Shown here: positions 6,232-13,123 of the stretch, piece after piece
How positions within the stretch are numbered: the first letter of the stretch is position 1
How the letters are laid out: every line of letters starts with the position of its first letter
Origin: Bifidobacteriaceae bacterium
GTDB taxonomy: Bacteria > Actinomycetota > Actinomycetes > Actinomycetales > WQXJ01
DNA length: 13,123 bases
Direction of reading: 5' to 3'
Assembly: GCA_031279575.1 (NCBI GenBank)
Contig: JAITIG010000180.1
Coordinates: 1-13,123 of the forward strand
Notes under the pieces: generated by a model
The model's input: only the letters and a program-made list of their open reading frames with translations
Told to the model about the DNA's origin: nothing
Databases searched by the model: none
Made by a program: the position numbers and the translations under genes

Positions 6232-8275
6232 CGCGGTGGCCGAAGAAGCTCAAAGCGGCATAGTCGCCGGGCAAAGCCACCGCGAAACGCCGGTCAAGAA
6301 AGCGGTTGGCGATCTCGCAGGAGGTCTCGGAGGCCATCACGCAGCAGTGGCAGGCTGCCCCGTGGAGGAAATCCTCGGGGTCCCGGGGAACGCGGCGGGC
6401 GCACACTGGGTCGGAAGAGCAGCGCGTCAACCCGCGCAAAGCCTCGGCGACAATGGTGGCTAATCTGTCGGGTTGGCTCAGAGAGACCAGCCCGCCCAGC
6501 GTTCCGTCAGAATCTGAGGCGGTGGTGGCAATCAAAACTCCGGCGGATGCCGGGCGGTCGCGCCCGCCAGGCCAGGCGTAAATGCGCTCGGTCAAGCTGG
6601 CCGCGCCATAACCTGACGACATCGCCATCTGCCGAATCAGAGCATGGCTCAAGGTGTGGACCAACCAGTAGCGGGGTGGTCTGAGCCTGGCATCGGGATT
6701 GACAACTTTCGCGGTCTGGGAGAACCGCCGTTCAAAGTTGCGCCTGTGGGCTTCGCGATGCGCCTGCCACAAACTGCTGTCCAGGACCTTCGCCTCCCAC
6801 TCGGCCACGGCGGCCTGGGCCAACTGCAGGAAGACGCCCTCGCCGCGGTCTTCGGTGGCCGGCACCCAGGTCGGCCTCCCCGAGCGTGTGAGCCGGACGA
6901 GCCGCGCCCCCATGTCGTTGACCCGATCCAAGTCGTCGATGCGCGTGAAGCCGAGGACGGCGTTGACTTTTCGCAGCCGGTCAACTGCCAGCACCCGCGA
7001 GACGCCCTTGGCCATAGACGGATCGAGCGGGCGAGGCGAGATGGTCAGACCGCTCCGCTTGTCCTCGTGTCGCTCGGCAGCCGGGTCAAGTTGGAGGTAA
7101 CGCCACTCGGGAACCAGTAGGTCAACCGGCTCCCACTTGGCCTTGCGCCTTTCGCGCTCGGCCTCGGCCTCTTGGGGGGCCAGTGCCGTCTTGACCAGCG
7201 CGGCGAGCCGCGCGTCTGGCACGTCCAGGAGATCAGCCGCACCGGGTTTGCCGTCAAGCAGGTCGCGAACCACGCCCAGGTCGCCGGCATACTTGGCCAG
7301 CTTGTCGCCCAGCAGGGACTTGAGCCGCAGGGCGTCTTCGTTGGCCTTTTCCGCAGCATCCAGACGCGGCATGTCAATGATGGACTGGCTGGCGGGAAAC
7401 CACAGGTTGGATGCGCCCACCAGCATGAGCCTGGCCTCCTGATCGCAACCCGCCTCGATGAACGCGTCAAGGTGCGGCAAGCGTCCCCGGCAGCGCGGCA
7501 GCTTCCTGCGCCCATCCGCGCCCTGGGCTTCCGACATCGCCCGGCTGGTCTCGCAGGATGAGCACACGATAATCGCATTCGCGCCCTTGCCCGCGGTGCG
7601 CTCGACCATCTTCAGCACCGGGACCAGAGATTTCGGGCAATCGGACCCTCGATGCACCCACCACGAATAGGGGAACTCGTCCAGGTGCCCGTCGGGGCAG
7701 GCCAGCAGGTAGCGGGCGGGCACACATGTCTGGCGTCGCCTCTTGCCGCCAGGGCCTGGGCCGCGCCGCCCGTAACAAGCGGTGTGCTCAAAGACGGCCT
7801 CGTCAGGCCGGAACGGGTGGGTGTTCTTATAGCCGTCCAAGAAAGCGCTGATGGGAGCCAGCCTGTCGCATCCGGTGCATCGCAACCACTGGGGGAAGAC
7901 GCGAGCCGGCACCCCGATGTCAGATCCTTCGCGTGAGAAACTGGTGGCCGTCGGCTGCCACGGGAAAGGCCGCAGCTGCGCGACCTGATTGCCAAGCATA
8001 AGCTGCACCGCCTCCAGCAAGCGCGGCGCGTGGATGGTGGGCGCCTCGCCGTCCCGCCGTTCCCAAACACGCTCCCACTCGTCGAGACCTGTCGGCATAA
8101 CCGTGAAATGCGGCAAGTCGATAATCGACCCCGGCCCGTAGGTGTAAAGCAGCGCGGATGGGCGGGCCGAGCCGACTTTGGCGTAGTTCTTCTTAGCGTT
8201 GTCCCTCGCCAGCGCCTCGCCATCGCCCAGAGGGTCGACGCCGCCCGCGGCGTCGTGCAAGAGCGCGTCAGTCAT
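6224..8275 (-). CDS. drmB: DISARM protein DrmB, DUF1998 domain
   Basis: The 683-aa product shows the DrmB opening SALLYTYGPGSIIDLPHFTV (40-59). A Cys-rich region follows (C133 and C136 in RCTGCD, C167, C184, C193, C213, C238 and C241), probably zinc-binding. The C-terminal DUF1998 domain (about 535-665) has YWLVHTLSHALIRQMAMSSG, then YGAASLTERIY, and the Cys cluster CSSDPVC plus CHCCVMASETSC. DrmB forms the DISARM core complex with the DrmA helicase, which binds incoming DNA; DUF1998 proteins are recurrent partners of defence helicases. I placed the start at 8275 because it has a strong GAAGGGGG site 8 bases upstream and overlaps the drmA stop by 8 bases (ATGACTGA). An in-frame ATG at 8428 would add 51 residues that lack the family's features and overlap drmA deeply. 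The protein appears intact. Confidence 0.93.
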   Translation of the reverse strand: MTDALLHDAAGGVDPLGDGEALARDNAKKNYAKVGSARPSALLYTYGPGSIIDLPHFTVMPTGLDEWERVWERRDGEAPTIHAPRLLEAVQLMLGNQVAQLRPFPWQPTATSFSREGSDIGVPARVFPQWLRCTGCDRLAPISAFLDGYKNTHPFRPDEAVFEHTACYGRRGPGPGGKRRRQTCVPARYLLACPDGHLDEFPYSWWVHRGSDCPKSLVPVLKMVERTAGKGANAIIVCSSCETSRAMSEAQGADGRRKLPRCRGRLPHLDAFIEAGCDQEARLMLVGASNLWFPASQSIIDMPRLDAAEKANEDALRLKSLLGDKLAKYAGDLGVVRDLLDGKPGAADLLDVPDARLAALVKTALAPQEAEAERERRKAKWEPVDLLVPEWRYLQLDPAAERHEDKRSGLTISPRPLDPSMAKGVSRVLAVDRLRKVNAVLGFTRIDDLDRVNDMGARLVRLTRSGRPTWVPATEDRGEGVFLQLAQAAVAEWEAKVLDSSLWQAHREAHRRNFERRFSQTAKVVNPDARLRPPRYWLVHTLSHALIRQMAMSSGYGAASLTERIYAWPGGRDRPASAGVLIATTASDSDGTLGGLVSLSQPDRLATIVAEALRGLTRCSSDPVCARRVPRDPEDFLHGAACHCCVMASETSCEIANRFLDRRFAVALPGDYAALSFFGHRDG

Positions 8276-11200
8276 TTCGCCGACCCCCTTCCGCGTCCTG
8301 CCTGACTTGCCAGCCTGGGGCGCCGCCGGGTTCCTCGTAGAACAAGCGCTCCGGGTTCGGCGACACCAACAGGTTGATCTCGGGTTGCACCTCGCGCATC
8401 GAGTTGGCCACCACAAAAGGGGCTCCATCCAAGGCCGAGCCGCGCGACTTGGCTGACTCGGCGCTGCGGATCAGCGCCCCGTATCTCGATGGATCGGCGA
8501 ACCGCTCATAGGCCAGCTGAAGCTGCCGCTTGGCGAGATCGGCCTGGCGTTGTTCCCACACGCCCAGCCGGTTCACCAGCCGCAGCCTGGCGAACTCCGC
8601 CGAGGATTCGTCGGAAGCCCTTCTCGCGCGGGCGACCAGCGCATCGATCAAGTGCTCCAAAAACGGCCGCTGGGCAGCCACTTGCCCGGCTTCTTTCTCA
8701 GGCGACAACCCTCCCGGCCGAGCGGCTTGCAAGACGCGCGCGGCGCTGACCAGCACGCCCTCGAGACCGCGCTCCAAAGAAGTGGCAGAGAACGGAGTCA
8801 GGCTCAGTGGCTCGACTCGGGCGTAGAACGTCTCGTGGTAGAACCGGAACTGCTCGTAATGGGCCAGGTCGCGGGGCCTGGCCCAGTTTCCCAGGGTGAG
8901 CACCAAGCCGGGCCTGGCGGCGTCGCGCCCTACTCGGGATGAGGCTTGGATGTACTCGGCTGTGTTCTTGGGCTGGCCGACTATCAACATCAAACCGAGC
9001 CGGGTGACGTCCACGCCGACTTGGAGCATTGAGGTGGCCAGCACCACATCGAACGGGTTGGTGTCACGGGTCTTGGCCGGCCTGCCTTCGGCCCGCTCGG
9101 CTCGGGCGGCCTCCTTGGCCTGGTTTGAGTCGAAGGCCGGGTCAAACACGGCGGCCATCTGGTCGAGGGTCTTGGCGATCTCCCCTGAGGAGATGCGCGA
9201 TGTCAGTTCGCCCAGATTGATCGAACCGAAGTCCGTGCCATGGCGACGAGGCAGGCTTGAACCTGGCCTGCCCTTCTGAAGCGCTGTCTGGATGTCGTCC
9301 TTGACGTAGCGAGCCATGCCAGCCAACTCGCGGGTGGCGGAGAAGTAGCCCACCAATGTCATGTACGGGTCGGCCCTGTCTCCGGCCAGATCCAGCAGGA
9401 GTTGAGCTCCGGCCATGACGGCCTCGGCTACCCGGATCTCGGCGGTGGTCAGCTTCACACCTGTCGTGGAAAGGCCGATGTAACGCCTCCCGGGTGAGTG
9501 GCTAGATGGCTCGACCTCGTGTGAGAAGAATGTATCCGCAGCGTCGATCACCTGCGGCGGGAACACCGTCACCCCGCGCCCGTACAGGGCGCGCACCTGG
9601 TCGGCGGCATTGCGCACGGTAGCCGACGAGGCCACGATCAGCGGTTTCACCGCTTTGCCGTCTGTTGCCCGCCAGGTTGTCATCGCCTCGATGGCCACCT
9701 CGAACAGGCCAACCGTGGTGCCCAAAGCGCCGGTTATGAGGTGCAACTCGTCCTGGATCACCAGGTCCGGGGGACGCAGCCGGTTGGCCGGGTGGACGCT
9801 GGCCGGAGGGTGCCCGCCTTTCGCCGGGTGCTTGGAGCCGTCCTTGATCTCGCAGGCCCGGTAATCCGAGTGACCCTCGTGGTCCAGCCAGGGCACAAAC
9901 CCGTGCCGGTCGCACCGCCTGGCGACAAAACCGAACAGCGCCGCAGCCTGCCCCTCGCGGGCCAGGCGGGCGAACTTGTCCACTGTGGCGATGACAAAGC
10001 ACGGCGCCAGGCGGTAGATTTCCTCGTCCGTTGTCAGGACCGGAATCCCCTCCTCGACTAGGCCGCCTTCGGAGAACGGGCACATGGCCAGCGGGTCCGA
10101 GCAGCGCACCAACACGCGCCCCGCTGTCTCGTCGATAGCCACGTCCTGGTGGCTCACAGCCGCGCCACACCAAGGGCACCGCCCCAGTTGGAGCGCGCCG
10201 AACCGGTGGCCGGCGCCGGCGCCCGCCCCCCTGGAACGCAGTCTCTTCAGATCCTCGGCTGCTTCTGACACCCGCTTCGGCGACACGCTGGTGCCCACCC
10301 ACAATCCGATGCGGAACGGCTCCAAACCCCAAACCGCTGGGTCTTCCCGCCGGGCCAACTCGGCGGCGCACACCAGGGTCGTGGCCCGCTGGAACTGCTG
10401 CGAGGTCAGAAGCCGCAGCGTGTAGCGCATCAACACCGCCACTCCAGCGCTGCCGTCCAAGGGGCCTTCTTGGCTGTCAACGGTCCCTTGGCGGCGCCGG
10501 ATGGCGAACGCGAACGCCGCCAACCCCAAGTAGGCCTCGGTCTTGCCGCCGCCCGTGGGGAAGAACAGCAACTCGACTTTGGCCAGGTCGCCCGAGCGGC
10601 GCTGCGCCGTCGGCTCGGTCAACGCCCTGAGCTGCATCAAGATGAAAGCGATCTGAAAGACGCGCCAGTGGTGCGGAAAAGCTCTCGCCTCGACCTCGGC
10701 CGCGGCGTCTTGCGCGGAAACCGACTGGTCTTTCGCCCTAACCTCGGCGATCTGCGAGCGAACCCGCTGGTCCGCCATAACCCGGTTCATGAAGGCGAAG
10801 CAACGAAACGCCTCTTCGTCGGCGATCAAGAAGCCCAGGCCGTCGGCCAGTTGGACCTGCACCTGCCTGGCCTCGGCCACCGCTTCCGCTGCCTCTGCCC
10901 GGAGGTGGGCGGGCAGGGCAGCCGCTTGCGCTTCCCTGTCAGCCAGCCAATCACCATAGGCATCAACAATCGGACGCAGCCCGGCTTCCAGCTCAGCCTG
11001 GCTGGCTGTTGCCAGCTGGCGCATGTCCAAGAGCGCCTCCGGCACCTCGGCGCCCCGGGTCTGCGGGGTTTCCGCCATCGGCAGCCAAGTGGTGCGCACC
11101 TGCGTGGCTCGCCGGGCTCCCGGCTGAACTGTCCAGTCCGCCGAACAGGTGCGCCCGATGGCGAACTCCAACCGGTCGCGGTATTGCAGGTCGAGACGTC

Positions 11201-12017
11201 GCGCTTCGTCATCGGCCTCCCAGCGCGTGTCCACTGTCGCATCGCGCACCGGGAGGAAGACCGCCTCGCCGCCGGCTTCCACATATAGCTGGGTTTGGAA
11301 CATCCAGGCGTTGGTCGCAATCCGGCGCGGCGTCTCCCGGTCGTTGCACAGGGCGACCTCGACCAGGAGGCGGTCAAGCTCGGCGTCCGCATACGAATCC
11401 AGGCGCAGCACGGCGTCGCCTGCCAGGGGGTATTCAGCGGTGGTCCCCGGAACCAGGTCGCGCACCTCGATGGTCGCGGGAACGTCCACCGGGGTGCGCC
11501 GGAACCGCCTGAGCGCCCGCCCGGACTTGTCGAGTTCGCCGCTGGCCTCCGAGTTGTAGACACCCCATGAGCACCGCACTGTGAACCGCTCCAGATCACG
11601 CGGAATCTGGAACCGCAGACCCATCGAAGCGGGAATCATCAGCCCTCGGCGCACCGGTTCGTCGTCGCGGTCTCCGCCCGAGTCCTCGTCGCCGTCGATG
11701 GCCGCCTCGTCCACGTCGCTCAGGGGAACGCCGTTGGACTCCAAGGCGGCCAAGTCGTCCCCGAACTCGATGGTCGAGTCCTCATCGCCCTCCTCGGACG
11801 ATGGCGCGTCTGCGGCGTGCCGCAGTCTCGTGGGCGCGATCCGCCCGAGGATGTACCGCGTGTCGGGCGGGGAGGCCAGCACCTCGCCCTCGCCACCGCC
11901 AGGGCCCAGTAATTCGCGGTGGAGGATCTCGACCAGGTTCTCCCTGACGGCCCATGAAGTGCCGTCGAGCTCGTGGCTCAGTGGGTAAGGCGCCGCGGGG
12001 GCGGCGAACTCGTTCAT
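8268..12017 (-). CDS. drmA: DISARM helicase DrmA
   Basis: The 1249-aa product is a full-length SF2-type helicase of the DISARM family. The N-terminus has the family opening RENLVEILHRELLGPGGG (25-42) and RYILGRIAP (54-62). A strongly acidic stretch (about 74-120) follows, then GLMIPASMGLRFQIP (125-139). Motif I is PTGGGKT (487-493). A likely zinc ribbon (C614, C617, C639, C646) precedes motif II, which reads QDELH (755-759). Motif III is SSAT (797-800); the second RecA domain carries VVLATSMLQVGVDVTRLGLM (991-1010) and QASSRVGRD (1024-1032, motif VI). DrmA and DrmB form the core complex that engages unmodified invading DNA, with DrmA supplying the ATP-driven motor. The start overlaps the upstream 53-codon gene by ATGA and has AAGAGG 7 bases upstream (12025-12030). 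All core motifs are present, so the gene is likely functional. Confidence 0.94.
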   Translation of the reverse strand: MNEFAAPAAPYPLSHELDGTSWAVRENLVEILHRELLGPGGGEGEVLASPPDTRYILGRIAPTRLRHAADAPSSEEGDEDSTIEFGDDLAALESNGVPLSDVDEAAIDGDEDSGGDRDDEPVRRGLMIPASMGLRFQIPRDLERFTVRCSWGVYNSEASGELDKSGRALRRFRRTPVDVPATIEVRDLVPGTTAEYPLAGDAVLRLDSYADAELDRLLVEVALCNDRETPRRIATNAWMFQTQLYVEAGGEAVFLPVRDATVDTRWEADDEARRLDLQYRDRLEFAIGRTCSADWTVQPGARRATQVRTTWLPMAETPQTRGAEVPEALLDMRQLATASQAELEAGLRPIVDAYGDWLADREAQAAALPAHLRAEAAEAVAEARQVQVQLADGLGFLIADEEAFRCFAFMNRVMADQRVRSQIAEVRAKDQSVSAQDAAAEVEARAFPHHWRVFQIAFILMQLRALTEPTAQRRSGDLAKVELLFFPTGGGKTEAYLGLAAFAFAIRRRQGTVDSQEGPLDGSAGVAVLMRYTLRLLTSQQFQRATTLVCAAELARREDPAVWGLEPFRIGLWVGTSVSPKRVSEAAEDLKRLRSRGAGAGAGHRFGALQLGRCPWCGAAVSHQDVAIDETAGRVLVRCSDPLAMCPFSEGGLVEEGIPVLTTDEEIYRLAPCFVIATVDKFARLAREGQAAALFGFVARRCDRHGFVPWLDHEGHSDYRACEIKDGSKHPAKGGHPPASVHPANRLRPPDLVIQDELHLITGALGTTVGLFEVAIEAMTTWRATDGKAVKPLIVASSATVRNAADQVRALYGRGVTVFPPQVIDAADTFFSHEVEPSSHSPGRRYIGLSTTGVKLTTAEIRVAEAVMAGAQLLLDLAGDRADPYMTLVGYFSATRELAGMARYVKDDIQTALQKGRPGSSLPRRHGTDFGSINLGELTSRISSGEIAKTLDQMAAVFDPAFDSNQAKEAARAERAEGRPAKTRDTNPFDVVLATSMLQVGVDVTRLGLMLIVGQPKNTAEYIQASSRVGRDAARPGLVLTLGNWARPRDLAHYEQFRFYHETFYARVEPLSLTPFSATSLERGLEGVLVSAARVLQAARPGGLSPEKEAGQVAAQRPFLEHLIDALVARARRASDESSAEFARLRLVNRLGVWEQRQADLAKRQLQLAYERFADPSRYGALIRSAESAKSRGSALDGAPFVVANSMREVQPEINLLVSPNPERLFYEEPGGAPGWQVRQDAEGGRRND
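8284..8291 (-). promoter_or_regulatory. Ribosome-binding site fixing the drmB start
   Basis: On the - strand GAAGGGGG lies 8 bases upstream of the ATG at 8275, inside the 3' end of drmA. It decides between this start and the upstream in-frame ATG at 8428. Confidence 0.65.
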
Positions 12018-12175
12018 GGTCCGACCTCTTGCGCGGTTTGCTCCAGCCCCAGCTGCCGGGCTTCGGCCTGGATCACTGATTGCAGTTCCGCCGCGGCGGG
12101 GAGGCCCTCGTAGTCTGCGGCGCGCGCTGCGTACCAGTCCCTATCCTCGCGGGTGGTGAGCTGGTCTTGTTTCAT
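12014..12175 (-). CDS. Small unknown protein (53 aa) coupled to recombinase and drmA
   Basis: I do not recognise this product. It runs MKQDQLTTREDRDWYAARAA, then a short acidic/alanine-rich region, and ends QTAQEVGP. It is hydrophilic and probably mostly helical, with no membrane segment, no cysteine and no visible DNA-binding motif. Support for it being a real gene is positional. Its ATG overlaps the recombinase stop (ATGA at 12175-12172), its TGA overlaps the drmA start (ATGA at 12017-12014), it fills the whole interval in frame, and a GAGAGG site lies 8 bases upstream of its ATG. It could be a small DISARM accessory, a recombination-directionality or regulatory factor for the recombinase, or a spacer reading frame that keeps drmA coupled. 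None of these can be decided from the sequence. Confidence 0.7.
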   Translation of the reverse strand: MKQDQLTTREDRDWYAARAADYEGLPAAAELQSVIQAEARQLGLEQTAQEVGP

Positions 12176-13123
12176 GGCCCTATCCTCTCAGGCGGCACTG
12201 ACATGGTCTGAGGCCCCGCGACGGGACCGGTCGCGACAGGCGCGCTTGGACCCGCCTTCCACTTGATGACCACCCGCTCATCGTCGAAGTAGCGGCCCAC
12301 CACGCCGCGCCGGATCGCCAAGGAGTCAAGCTGGGTCAGGAGGATGTCTCGCCTGGCCACATCGTCGCCATCGGCGGCGGCCCAGCGGCGTTGGACCGTT
12401 GACTGGCCGAGCGGTTCGCCGCCGCGCTCGGCCAGCAGACGCCCGATGACGTACGGGTCAAGGCCGCCCCGGCTCATGGTCTGCCTGCACCGCGGGCAGG
12501 TCAGGACTGGTTTGCCTTGGTTGGTGCCGCGGCACAGGAACACGCCGCAGTTGTCGCAGCGGGCGATCCGGGACAAGAACGGGCTGGTGGACCGGCGTTC
12601 GCCCCGCTTGCGAGCCTGAGGCAGATTCCGGGTTTCCAGAAGGCGCTGGAGCTCAGCGAATTGCTCGAAGGTGATGATGGCCAGCGCGTCATCGATCACC
12701 GGCTCGCCAGTTTCATCCCGGACCACGTTGAAGGGGTCGACGGCGCCTCCCTGCCGTCCCCGGCCCGGGTTGTGTGGGCGCATCCCCGCCAGGATCGGGT
12801 TGCGCAGCAGCCCGCAGACGGTATGCCGGCTCCAGGCCGCCGCTGCCGCCGCGCCAGCGGCGCGGCGCCCCGGAACCGGCGCGCCTTCAGCGGTGAGCCA
12901 GCGGGCGATGCCGTTGACAGCGGTTCCAGCCAACGCCATCGCCACCGCCTCGACCAGCCAGTGGATGAGATCGGGGTCTTTGGCCAGCACCCTGCCGGGG
13001 CCGTCCGGGTTGTCGGCTGAGACGTACCCGAACGGGATCCCGCCACCGGGCCAACGGCCATCGTGCAGCAGCTTGGCCCGCGCCGCCCGGACGCGCGCCC
13101 GCATGGCCTCGGCCTCCATCTCG
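12172..13123 (-). CDS. Large serine recombinase, C-terminal part (5' end outside window)
   Basis: About 316 C-terminal residues are visible; the frame stays open to the right edge, so the Met at 13119 is probably internal and the catalytic resolvase domain with its serine lies outside. Counting from that Met, residues 1-27 resemble the linker after the catalytic domain (RARVRAARAKLLHDGRWPGG). Residues 27-125 match the recombinase DNA-binding domain: GGIPFGYV, IARWLTAEGAPVPG, and SRHTVCGLLRNPILAGMRPH. A zinc ribbon follows (C188, C191, C208, C211: CDNC and CPRC). The tail RRDILLTQLDSLAIRRGVVG, then RYFDDERVVIKWK, is the usual family ending. Only 16 residues separate the two Cys pairs, so there is no long coiled-coil insertion there. 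Such enzymes integrate, excise or invert DNA. The stop overlaps the 53-aa gene (ATGA), placing it in the same transcript as drmABC. Whether it is intact depends on unseen sequence. Confidence 0.88.
   Translation of the reverse strand, partial: EMEAEAMRARVRAARAKLLHDGRWPGGGIPFGYVSADNPDGPGRVLAKDPDLIHWLVEAVAMALAGTAVNGIARWLTAEGAPVPGRRAAGAAAAAAWSRHTVCGLLRNPILAGMRPHNPGRGRQGGAVDPFNVVRDETGEPVIDDALAIITFEQFAELQRLLETRNLPQARKRGERRSTSPFLSRIARCDNCGVFLCRGTNQGKPVLTCPRCRQTMSRGGLDPYVIGRLLAERGGEPLGQSTVQRRWAAADGDDVARRDILLTQLDSLAIRRGVVGRYFDDERVVIKWKAGPSAPVATGPVAGPQTMSVPPERIGP
12184..12189 (-). promoter_or_regulatory. Ribosome-binding site of the 53-aa gene
   Basis: GAGAGG on the - strand sits 8 bases upstream of the ATG at 12175, inside the last codons of the recombinase. 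It is the main non-positional evidence that the short gene is translated. Confidence 0.6.

Noticed and set aside
5641..6463. Short + strand frames antisense to drmC and the drmB end
   Set aside because: No recognisable motifs or ribosome-binding sites, and the opposite strand holds DrmC with a complete HKD motif.
8276..8428. Earlier in-frame start for drmB
   Set aside because: The extra 51 residues are Arg/Cys/Pro-rich without family resemblance and overlap drmA; the ATG at 8275 has a strong ribosome-binding site and fits the coupling pattern.
9502..10371. 289-codon - strand frame inside drmA
   Set aside because: It is a shifted frame of drmA with low-complexity Arg/Gly/Pro translation, while the drmA frame carries all helicase motifs through this region.
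12517..13020. + strand frame antisense to the recombinase
   Set aside because: The - strand encodes a clear recombinase domain and zinc ribbon; the antisense translation shows no domain.

Overview
The window is very GC-rich coding DNA with tightly packed genes, Ala/Gly/Pro-rich proteins, and a membrane-protein/DUF4129/DUF4350/MoxR/DUF58 gene order typical of Actinomycetota. I therefore read it as an actinobacterial chromosome; genus cannot be told from the sequence. No rRNA, tRNA, CRISPR array or IS element was seen, and no stretch longer than about 30 bases lacks a gene.

Left half (1-5460, + strand): a five-gene operon. It encodes a multi-pass membrane protein of the glycerophosphodiester phosphodiesterase membrane-domain type (5' end outside the window), a DUF4129 protein, a DUF4350 protein, a MoxR-type AAA+ ATPase and a DUF58 protein. 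The first four are joined by 4-base stop/start overlaps and the fifth follows after 5 bases. This is a housekeeping-type MoxR/DUF58 cassette in which the ATPase probably acts as a chaperone for the VWA-like DUF58 protein and membrane partners. Three of the five proteins carry low-complexity repeat tails.

Right half (13123-5491, - strand): an anti-phage DISARM core operon, drmA-drmB-drmC. DrmA is an SF2 helicase of 1249 aa, DrmB a DUF1998 protein of about 683 aa, and DrmC a phospholipase D-fold protein of 246 aa. Upstream of drmA, and joined by two ATGA overlaps, lie an unrecognised 53-codon gene and a large serine recombinase whose catalytic N-terminus is beyond the window edge. No methyltransferase (DrmMI/DrmMII), DrmD or DrmE is visible, although these normally complete the system. 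They may lie further upstream, be elsewhere, or be absent.

The two halves converge with only 30 bases between stop codons. Local base composition falls on the DISARM side, consistent with horizontal acquisition of the defence cassette next to the conserved operon. The most interesting point is the apparent recombinase / 53-aa protein / drmABC translational unit.
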